A DNA stretch of 64,000 nt from Flavobacterium arcticum (GTDB taxonomy: Bacteria; Bacteroidota; Bacteroidia; Flavobacteriales; Flavobacteriaceae), in contig NZ_CP031188.1 of assembly GCF_003344925.1 (NCBI RefSeq), positions 366,001-430,000 of the forward strand. Reading direction: 5' to 3'. Shown here in pieces: positions 57,471 to 64,000 of this stretch. Each line of letters begins with the position of its first letter. Within the stretch, counting starts at the first letter, position 1. Made by a program: the position numbers and the translations under genes. The notes under the pieces are model-generated. The model ran no database searches, was not told where the DNA came from, and worked only from the letters and a program-made list of their open reading frames with translations.

Positions 57471-58539
57471 GCTGTATAACAATACCCGAACTGTGATTAC
57501 TTTTAGCTCCTGTTACACTACATAAAACATTAACTTCATTCCGCAATTTAAGAACACCTAGCAAGGCAAATACTAATGCCTCTTTATACTGTATTGTTTT
57601 ATCGTCTGGTATAGTAATAGTTGTAGATGGTAAAAAATATTTAAGCTTATTAATTAGAAAATCATTATAAGCTCCGCCACCTGTTACTAATAAACTACCA
57701 TTTGCTTTTTTATTCAAAATCGCTTTCGCTATTTGAGCAGCACTATGAGTAGCAAATGTGCACAGCTTATCTTTTATAGCACCATTGCTATGCTCCATAA
57801 TAGGTAATACTACCTCTTTTACATACTCAAACCCTAATGACTTAGGATAGGGCATTTTATAATAATCAAGATTATTGAGTAATTCTAATAATTCGGGCAC
57901 TACCCTACCTGTTGCTGCTATAGCACCACCATCATCATAAGCATACCCTAAAATACCTGCATAATAATTCAATACTATATTTACAGGGCAAATATCATAT
58001 GCTACTCTATCATCATCTTCCTCAAAAGAAATATTAGAAAAACCACCTAAATTAAGGCAAAAATCATATTCACTAAACAATAACCTGTCACCTATAGGTA
58101 CAAGGGGCGCTCCCTGCCCTCCCATAGCAACATCTTGCACTCTAAAATCGTAAATCACAGTATTTCTTACCATATTAGCTATAAATGGAAGATTTCCTAT
58201 TTGCAATGTAACACCATTTTTAGGCTGATGCAATATAGTATGCCCGTGCGAGCAAACTGCATCAAGATTGTTAATATTATTTTTAGTTATAAAATCATTT
58301 ATAACTCCTGTAAGTAGAACAGTATAATCTTGATTAAGCATTTTCAAAGCATCAGTATCAAAATCTATTGCTACTTGCAACCTCCTTACCCATGCTGAGC
58401 TGTAGGGAACAGTTTGCGATTCGTGTATTACATAACTCCATTGTGCCCCTTCTTTGATCAAAGAAATATGCGCCAAATCGACTCCGTCGAGTGATGTACC
58501 CGACATAATCCCTAAAACGTTATAGTTTTGCTTATTCAT
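57448..58539 (-). CDS. anmK: Anhydro-N-acetylmuramic acid kinase
   Basis: AnmK phosphorylates and opens 1,6-anhydro-MurNAc during peptidoglycan recycling. The 363-residue enzyme has GIMSGTSLDGVDLAHI, CSHGHTILHQPKNG, NLGGFSNISF and VTGGGAYNDFLI, as in the sugar-kinase fold. Its end overlaps the response regulator end by 23 nt on opposite strands. A recycling link to murein turnover by the M23/LemA operon is possible only as shared theme. Confidence 0.95.
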   Translation of the reverse strand: MNKQNYNVLGIMSGTSLDGVDLAHISLIKEGAQWSYVIHESQTVPYSSAWVRRLQVAIDFDTDALKMLNQDYTVLLTGVINDFITKNNINNLDAVCSHGHTILHQPKNGVTLQIGNLPFIANMVRNTVIYDFRVQDVAMGGQGAPLVPIGDRLLFSEYDFCLNLGGFSNISFEEDDDRVAYDICPVNIVLNYYAGILGYAYDDGGAIAATGRVVPELLELLNNLDYYKMPYPKSLGFEYVKEVVLPIMEHSNGAIKDKLCTFATHSAAQIAKAILNKKANGSLLVTGGGAYNDFLINKLKYFLPSTTITIPDDKTIQYKEALVFALLGVLKLRNEVNVLCSVTGAKSNHSSGIVIQPTIRPFS

Positions 58540-58561
58540 GGGCTAAAATTACTTATTCTAG

Positions 58562-58592
58562 TTGAAAATTTGGCAATTAATAATTACATTTG
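58562..58592 (+). promoter_or_regulatory. Putative acyl-CoA dehydrogenase promoter
   Basis: TTG (58562-58564), 20 nt spacer, TACATTTG (58585-58592): a complete Bacteroidota-type TTG/TAnnTTTG pair ending 34 nt before the start codon. Confidence 0.6.
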
Positions 58593-58626
58593 AGCACAAT
58601 AAAACAAAAAACAAAGCTAGATACTT

Positions 58627-59769
58627 ATGGATTTTAAACTTACTGAAGAACACCTGATGATACAGCAGGCAGCTAGAGATTTTGCACAAACAGAATTACT
58701 GCCGGGTGTTATAGAAAGAGATGAAACACAAACTTTCCCTACTGAACAAATAAAGAAAATGGGGGAGCTTGGCTTTTTAGGAATGATGGTTGACCCTAAA
58801 TATGGTGGTAGTGGGCTAGATACTATATCTTATGTACTTGCTATGGAAGAAATTTCTAAAATAGATGCTTCAGCTTCAGTAGTTATGTCTGTAAACAATT
58901 CACTTGTTTGCTGGGGACTACAAACATTTGGTACAGAAGAACAAAAACAAAAATACCTTACACGTCTTGCTACTGGCGAAATTATAGGAGCTTTCTGCCT
59001 TTCTGAACCAGAAGCAGGAAGTGATGCTACATCACAAAAAACAACTGCTATAGACAAGGGTGACCATTACTTACTTAACGGTACTAAAAACTGGATAACT
59101 AACGGTAATACTGCCGATGTTTATCTTGTAATAGCACAAACCGATGTTGAAAAAAAACATAAAGGAATTAATGCCCTTATAATAGAAAAAGGTATGCCAG
59201 GCTTTGAAATTGGCGCTAAAGAACAAAAACTAGGTATTAGAGGTTCTGATACACACTCATTAATGTTTACTGATGTTAAAGTACCTAAAGAAAACCGTAT
59301 AGGCGAAGATGGGTTTGGTTTTAAATTTGCCATGAAAACTCTTTCTGGTGGTAGAATTGGTATTGCTTCACAAGCTTTGGGTATTGCCTCAGGAGCTTAT
59401 GAATTAGCCCTTAAATACTCTAAAGAGCGTAAAGCTTTTGGCACAGAGATATGTAACCACCAAGCTATAGCTTTTAAACTAGCTGATATGGCTGTAAGTA
59501 TTGAGGCTGCTCGTCACCTTTGTATTAAAGCAGCATGGGATAAAGACAACCATAATAACTATGACATCAGCGGAGCTATGGCAAAATTATATGCATCGCA
59601 AGTAGCTATGGACACCACTATAGAGGCTGTACAAATACATGGTGGTAACGGATATGTTAAAGAATACCATGTTGAGCGTTTAATGCGTGATGCTAAAATA
59701 ACTCAGATATATGAGGGAACATCTGAAATACAGAAAATAGTAATATCGAGATCTATTATCTCTCAATAA
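58627..59769 (+). CDS. Acyl-CoA dehydrogenase
   Basis: A 380-residue flavoenzyme that oxidises acyl-CoA to enoyl-CoA. MDFKLTEEHLMIQQAARDFA, the FAD-binding AFCLSEPEAGSDA and WITNG, and the catalytic Glu in IYEGTSEIQK near the C-terminus are in place. Length is normal for short-chain (butyryl-CoA-type) members. It is monocistronic with its own promoter-like pair and a terminator at 59772-59794. Confidence 0.95.
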   Translation: MDFKLTEEHLMIQQAARDFAQTELLPGVIERDETQTFPTEQIKKMGELGFLGMMVDPKYGGSGLDTISYVLAMEEISKIDASASVVMSVNNSLVCWGLQTFGTEEQKQKYLTRLATGEIIGAFCLSEPEAGSDATSQKTTAIDKGDHYLLNGTKNWITNGNTADVYLVIAQTDVEKKHKGINALIIEKGMPGFEIGAKEQKLGIRGSDTHSLMFTDVKVPKENRIGEDGFGFKFAMKTLSGGRIGIASQALGIASGAYELALKYSKERKAFGTEICNHQAIAFKLADMAVSIEAARHLCIKAAWDKDNHNNYDISGAMAKLYASQVAMDTTIEAVQIHGGNGYVKEYHVERLMRDAKITQIYEGTSEIQKIVISRSIISQ

Positions 59770-59771
59770 TT

Positions 59772-59796
59772 AAAAGCCGGTTATACCGGCTTTTTT
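59772..59796. terminator. Terminator shared by convergent genes
   Basis: AAAAGCCGG (59772-59780), loop TTATA, CCGGCTTTT (59786-59794), T-run. The loop contains the stop codon (TTA on plus strand at 59781) of the receiver-like gene on the minus strand. Confidence 0.88.
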
Positions 59797-60149
59797 TGTA
59801 TCTCTTCCGAAGCTAAATTTATAGGAGTAATTAGCTTAAGGATAGAGTTTACTAAATCATTTTTATTTAAGTTTACATCTATATGTATAAAGTCGCCATC
59901 TCTTTGTAGTATAGCACCGCTTTCTAGCGGAGAACAAAGTATTGTTTTCATACCAGGGCGTTGCAGTTTCATATAGTCCAATAACTCTAGCTCATCATTA
60001 AGAAAAAAGACTAGAGAGTCTGCTCCATCTTTCGAATCTTCTTCACTACAATTATTCACATTAAAGTGTTGTAGTTGACAGTTTTGGGGGGTATTGTTTT
60101 TTAACAAATCAAAATACCCTAATTGATTGTCATAAATCCAAATCTTCAT
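59781..60149 (-). CDS. Small receiver-like orphan protein
   Basis: A 122-residue protein (ATG at 60149 preferred; an alternative ATG lies at 60161). Alternating strands fit a response-regulator receiver fold: KIWIYDNQLGYFDLL (b1), SLVFFLNDELELLDYMKL (b3), KTILCSPLESG (b4), DFIHIDVNLNKNDLVNSI (b5). The acidic triad and phospho-Asp are not clear, so it would be a pseudo-receiver. No output domain is attached. The family is not recognised. Confidence 0.6.
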   Translation of the reverse strand: MKIWIYDNQLGYFDLLKNNTPQNCQLQHFNVNNCSEEDSKDGADSLVFFLNDELELLDYMKLQRPGMKTILCSPLESGAILQRDGDFIHIDVNLNKNDLVNSILKLITPINLASEEIQKKPV

Positions 60150-60457
60150 AAGAGTTGTCATTTTTTTAAGATTTAAAAAATAATTATTAAAAAATAATTA
60201 TATAGCTATTATTTATTTGTTTTTAATCGAAAAAAAACAGCTGTATGTCGAAAAAAATAATCTGCCCCCCGGTAATTATTTACACTTTGCTACTTTTACG
60301 ATAGAAATTCAATAAGTAATTAAAAAACGAATTAAAAAAGAGCTTATATTCTTTATAATAAGTCAATTAATTATTCAAATTTAAGATTAATTATTTAATT
60401 ATAATCTTAACAATTAATTATTTTTTAAATTAATACACATCTAAAACTAAATAAATT
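60150..60457. promoter_or_regulatory. AT-rich regulatory gap with repeats before the XRE gene
   Basis: A very AT-rich gap of ~300 bp between divergent genes. It holds an inverted repeat, TTAAGATTA (60381-60389) and TAATCTTAA (60402-60410), flanked by a 12-bp direct repeat, CAATTAATTATT, at 60364-60375 and 60411-60422. The symmetric arrangement just upstream of the XRE ATG suggests an operator, and autoregulation by the XRE protein is plausible. No other gene is seen. Confidence 0.55.
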
Positions 60458-60796
60458 ATGAATGTAATTGGGCAAAAAATAAAAAAGCTAAGAGAAGAGA
60501 AGGGCATCACGCAAGAAGCAATGGCGTTGCAACTAGATGTAACGCAAAGTAATTACGGAAGACTTGAAAAAGATGACCGCAGGCTTAATGTTGTTAAACT
60601 CTTAAAAATAGTAAGAATATTAAACACAAATATCTCTTATGTTTTTAATGAAACAGAAAACAACATTACAGAAAGTAATGCAAACCTTAGTAGTACTAAC
60701 AAAGAAGTATATGATATACTTGTAGAAAGTCTTAGAGCAGAGATACAACATCTTAAAGAAGAAATAAACTTTCTTAGGGTAATTGTAAAAAACTAA
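60458..60796 (+). CDS. XRE family helix-turn-helix regulator
   Basis: A 112-residue protein with a Cro/CI HTH at ~5-58 (IGQKIKKLREEKGITQEAMA, QSNYGRLEKDDRRLNVVKLL) and a C-terminal coiled coil (ILVESLRAEIQHLKEEINFLR) that should mediate dimerisation. No peptidase or metabolite domain is attached, so it is a stand-alone regulator, possibly of its own gene. A terminator follows. Confidence 0.9.
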   Translation: MNVIGQKIKKLREEKGITQEAMALQLDVTQSNYGRLEKDDRRLNVVKLLKIVRILNTNISYVFNETENNITESNANLSSTNKEVYDILVESLRAEIQHLKEEINFLRVIVKN

Positions 60797-60836
60797 TTCT
60801 ACTACATCTTATACAACACAAAACTGTATAACTTTA

Positions 60837-60870
60837 TAAAGCCCTGCTATTTTTTAATAGCAGGGCTTTA
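60837..60870. terminator. Terminator between the XRE and gliding-protein genes
   Basis: A 15-bp perfect stem: TAAAGCCCTGCTATT (60837-60851), loop TTTT, AATAGCAGGGCTTTA (60856-60870). It serves both convergent genes. Confidence 0.92.
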
Positions 60871-60911
60871 TGTGTTTAAAAATTGTTACTATCTAAATAG
60901 TAAAGAGCCTA

Positions 60912-63900
60912 TTAACGAAGTAAAGAAAAATGCCCCTTATGTACCCTTCCATCCTGACGGTTCACCACAAACCAATAATCAGTAGAAGGTAATCTTTTAC
61001 CATTATATGTGCCATCCCACCCTTGGCTTTGTGCATCAAAGCCCGTAATAAGTTTACCATACCTATCGTATATAAACACATCTAATTCAGGTTCGAAAAA
61101 AGAAAAAGGTATTCTCCAAGTCTCATTTATACCATCGCCATTAGGAGTAAAAAACTTCGGATAGTATAATAGTACTACTTGCTCTTCTACTACACCACAA
61201 CCATTTATATCTCGAATGTAAACAGTATACACTCCTGCCTCAAGACCTGTAAAAACATTTTCATTTTGATATAAAAAACCATCTATAGAATATTCATACT
61301 CTCCATCGCCTATTACAGATACTATAATTGTATTATTATTATACGTCCAGTCCTCTGTATCAATATCTATTACAGTTGGAACAGATGATAATGCTACTGT
61401 AATCTCGCCACTCGCATCACATGATCCTTGTGTAACAGTAACCGTATAGTTTCCGAGTTCACTTACTGTAATAGAAGATGAAGTTTCACCTGTTGACCAT
61501 AAATAACTATCATATCCGTTTCCTGCAAATAATGTCACTATAGCATCTTCGTCACATAAATAATATGTTTCCTGTAATTGTAATACAGGATTTGGGGCAA
61601 GTAATAATTGAAAAGAAACAACATCATAACAAATAGATATATAATTATGAATAAGACGGGCGTAAATAGTAGTTGCCAACTGAGTTGCTGTATATAACTC
61701 TGGTAATGCATTAACTCCTGCATCTGCATCTGCTTGAGAAATATGGTAAGTAAGTATATATAAGCTCTCATTCTGATCTCCTAGAATAATGCTATTCAAT
61801 TCTGATAAATCAAAATCATGAGAGATACCTATTTCATTATTAACATCAAAGCAATCAAAAACATAATTAGGTTCATTGGCAACTACCAAATCAGGTAATA
61901 CATCAATATTTTGTGTTAAGCGCGATATATTCCCACAATCATCTTCTATCGCAAATTGATAAGTACCTGATGCAAGATTAGAAAATATATTGTTTGTACC
62001 ATTATCAAGAATGACTTCATTAGTTACCGAGTTCTCTATTCTATAATGAAGCGGAGCTATACCATCTGCATCTATATAAATATCATCCGGATTAATAGTA
62101 CATGATAGTTTATACAAACCATTAATTCTTGGTTGATTAAGATAATTAAATGTACCAAGTACTTCTAGGCAGTTTTTTACTTCATTTCCATTACCAAAAC
62201 TTTCAAAAGCTTTAATAATTCTAAAATCTCCCGAAAAAGTTAGATTGAATATTGTAGTATTATTAGGCAATGATAATGAGTTATCTTCAGTGGGTATACT
62301 ATCGTCTGGATATATAACAGCTGTATCAGGGTGTCCCCATTCATTTGTATCTGCATTTAATAACTTTTGCAGCCAATAAGTAGGTTCTCCAGAAGATACA
62401 GCATCATCAGTCATCATTATATCAAAAGAACCACAATTTGGTATAAAAGTAAATGGATTATCCGATGGTTGATACCCCTCTACCGTAACGGTTAGCTCTC
62501 TTTGAAGACCACAAATATCAATACCTTGAAATGTATAATTACCTTCGGGTAAATTATCTAAATATAAATCTCCCGAATCTATACTTGCAGATAAATCTGA
62601 AGGAATAGTACCTTCATATCCCATAGGAGCAGATAGTAACATAACAGATGTTAATGCACCGTTACCACTCGACATTTCTATAGAGCCTAAGCCTATAGTA
62701 CAATCAATTAATGTACTTATGGTAAAATCTTGCTCTACAAATGGCGGAATTGTTACTTCTTTCTCATAAACCTGTCCGCATTCATCAATTATTCGAATTA
62801 AATAAGTACCTAGAGGAAGGTTAGTTAAATTTAATCTTCCATTACTGTTAATAAAAGAAGATACATCTTGTGGTAATGACTCAGTCTCATTAAGTGTTTC
62901 TACATAAGCAAGAGGCGCGTCCAATATTTCTGCCGAAACCACATCTCTTTCACCTATAAAAGCTATAATTCTACCTAAATCTGAAAAGCAACCATTATTT
63001 CTACCAATAACAGTAGGATTAGGAAGATTATTTGCAACCTCAAAAGCTACAGCAGATGTACGACCACAAGCATCTATTAAAACTACAGAATAGTTCCCCT
63101 CAGGGACAGGTGTATTTATATCACCATAAGCCACAATACCATTTATAGCATTATTATCATCAAATGGTCCAGGATGTTCTGGATTAAATAAAATAGGATT
63201 AAAAACATCATTCTCAGGAACTACATCAAATAACAATGTAAAAGGAGGACTATAATGACCTGCATCTAAAATAAAATACTTAGTACCACAATCCATTTCC
63301 TCAATAGTATAAGCTAGTGTAGGCTGAGGGTTAACTGCCATACCTGAGTTTCCATACGCTATGTCGCAACCATTCGTTATAGAAATATCATAAGTATACG
63401 GTGTACCATCATATAACTGAAACTCATTAATCAATTCTAACATATTTGGAACACCTTCATTATACACCTGAGTTTGTATAATCTCAGGAATTCCATTTGG
63501 AGGATATATAGTATAAATAATAGTTAATGGATAACTGATAACAATTCCATCTGGATAAGTAATAGTATTAGTTATAATAACAGAATCACAATCAGTAGTA
63601 ATTGACTCGTCATAGGTAGGTATAGATATTGTGGGGCTTGCGGGTTGTAGTATTAATGTATAAGTAGTCACTACACCCTGCCCGCAAATATCAAAAACAC
63701 GTATATTATAAGTACCTGGAGCTAAACCTTCAAAAATAGTAGACGTTTGGAGAGGTCTCGTTTCAGGACCAGATATAATTTCATACTCTGCAGCCGTACC
63801 ATTAGTCGTAATAATTTCTATTTGACCACCTACGGAACAATTTTGATTAACGGAATTTATATCATACTGCAAAGGCTCTATGATATTATTAATAGTCACA

Positions 63901-64000
63901 ATAGCTTCTTCTAAGTTTGATTCACCATTAAAAGACTGTACTGCTATAACGGTATAAGTACCTGAATCAAGATTAGAAACCGAAAAAGAATTAGTAACTG
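60912..64000 (-). CDS. Gliding-motility C-terminal-domain surface protein, N-terminus beyond the right edge
   Basis: The frame stays open to the right edge (at least 1029 codons), so the start is outside. A large series of beta-sandwich domains repeats DACGR/DICGL-type and GNYTF/GNYSV motifs. The C-terminus is a gliding_CHU (T9SS type B) domain: FFTPNGDGINETWRIPFSFF, DVFIYDRYGKLITGFD, GTYNGKRLPSTDYWFVVN, VHKGHFSLLR. Upstream of an internal GTG the reading frame continues (NSFSVSNLDSGTYTVIAVQS), matching the N-terminal region of the protein at 30837-34613. It is therefore a paralogue of that gene and a type IX secretion substrate. Function unknown. Confidence 0.93.
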   Translation of the reverse strand, partial: VTNSFSVSNLDSGTYTVIAVQSFNGESNLEEAIVTINNIIEPLQYDINSVNQNCSVGGQIEIITTNGTAAEYEIISGPETRPLQTSTIFEGLAPGTYNIRVFDICGQGVVTTYTLILQPASPTISIPTYDESITTDCDSVIITNTITYPDGIVISYPLTIIYTIYPPNGIPEIIQTQVYNEGVPNMLELINEFQLYDGTPYTYDISITNGCDIAYGNSGMAVNPQPTLAYTIEEMDCGTKYFILDAGHYSPPFTLLFDVVPENDVFNPILFNPEHPGPFDDNNAINGIVAYGDINTPVPEGNYSVVLIDACGRTSAVAFEVANNLPNPTVIGRNNGCFSDLGRIIAFIGERDVVSAEILDAPLAYVETLNETESLPQDVSSFINSNGRLNLTNLPLGTYLIRIIDECGQVYEKEVTIPPFVEQDFTISTLIDCTIGLGSIEMSSGNGALTSVMLLSAPMGYEGTIPSDLSASIDSGDLYLDNLPEGNYTFQGIDICGLQRELTVTVEGYQPSDNPFTFIPNCGSFDIMMTDDAVSSGEPTYWLQKLLNADTNEWGHPDTAVIYPDDSIPTEDNSLSLPNNTTIFNLTFSGDFRIIKAFESFGNGNEVKNCLEVLGTFNYLNQPRINGLYKLSCTINPDDIYIDADGIAPLHYRIENSVTNEVILDNGTNNIFSNLASGTYQFAIEDDCGNISRLTQNIDVLPDLVVANEPNYVFDCFDVNNEIGISHDFDLSELNSIILGDQNESLYILTYHISQADADAGVNALPELYTATQLATTIYARLIHNYISICYDVVSFQLLLAPNPVLQLQETYYLCDEDAIVTLFAGNGYDSYLWSTGETSSSITVSELGNYTVTVTQGSCDASGEITVALSSVPTVIDIDTEDWTYNNNTIIVSVIGDGEYEYSIDGFLYQNENVFTGLEAGVYTVYIRDINGCGVVEEQVVLLYYPKFFTPNGDGINETWRIPFSFFEPELDVFIYDRYGKLITGFDAQSQGWDGTYNGKRLPSTDYWFVVNRQDGRVHKGHFSLLR

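Noticed and set aside
1-64000. Insertion sequences, prophage or defence systems
   Set aside because: No transposase, integrase, phage structural, restriction, toxin-antitoxin or Cas protein was recognised in any frame examined.

Overview
The window looks like a chromosomal segment of a member of the Bacteroidota, most likely Flavobacteriaceae (Flavobacterium-like). The DNA is AT-rich. Several upstream regions carry the Bacteroidota-type -7 element TAnnTTTG, and starts rarely have a Shine-Dalgarno sequence. The window holds type IX secretion/gliding genes (porV, porU, gldJ) and several large surface proteins of the kind that system exports. I see no phage, transposon, plasmid, rRNA or CRISPR array. 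One tRNA gene is present (Val, anticodon TAC). I did not attempt a species call.

Layout. 1-3013 (-): an incomplete BspA-like surface protein with eleven 25-residue repeats, whose N-terminal module starts again at the left edge. 3357-9794 (+): mtfA-like peptidase, the GTPases era and der, an outer-membrane beta-barrel protein and a small NTF2-fold protein. 9877-13021 (-): an envelope operon (M23 peptidase, MerR regulator, LemA, two TPM-domain proteins). 13186-16771 (+): alaS and a GSCFA protein. 16841-20548 (+): a GbsR/MarR-type regulator and a downstream operon (two membrane proteins, a methyltransferase, a decayed gene fragment, a membrane protein, a TIGR01777 epimerase). Matching inverted-repeat sites precede both transcription units. 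20549-21367 (-): a UbiA-like membrane protein. 21503-25957 (+): gcvP, a truncated haemoglobin and a KAS III enzyme. 25966-29222: flippase and two glycosyltransferases. 29302-30824 (+): an Mla-type ABC permease/ATPase pair. 30837-34613 (-): a 1258-residue gliding-motility C-terminal-domain protein. 34738-40939 (-): mannose-1-phosphate guanylyltransferase, SprT-like protein, SDR, M28 peptidase, pyruvate dehydrogenase E2 and E1-alpha. 41141-46743 (-): cytidine deaminase, porV, porU. 46953-49973 (+): gldJ and murF. 50059-53410 (-): hypothetical protein, tRNA-Val, folC, glutamate-type dehydrogenase. 53480-57470: a signalling cluster (lipoprotein-type histidine kinase, mini-lipoprotein, LytTR protein, divergent LuxR-type response regulator). 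57448-60796: anmK, acyl-CoA dehydrogenase, a receiver-like orphan and an XRE regulator. 60912-64000 (-): a second gliding-motility C-terminal-domain protein, running off the right edge.

The genes are mostly housekeeping (translation, ribosome and GTPase functions, cell-wall and folate synthesis, PDH, glycine cleavage) mixed with envelope functions. The more unusual material is the modular BspA-like protein, the paired regulator sites around 16.8-17.4 kb with a nonsense-mutated epimerase remnant in the operon, the LytTR protein with Glu at the expected phospho-Asp position, the XRE upstream repeats, and the repeated placement of terminator-like hairpins directly in front of start codons. I did not find a clearly new defence or mobile system.
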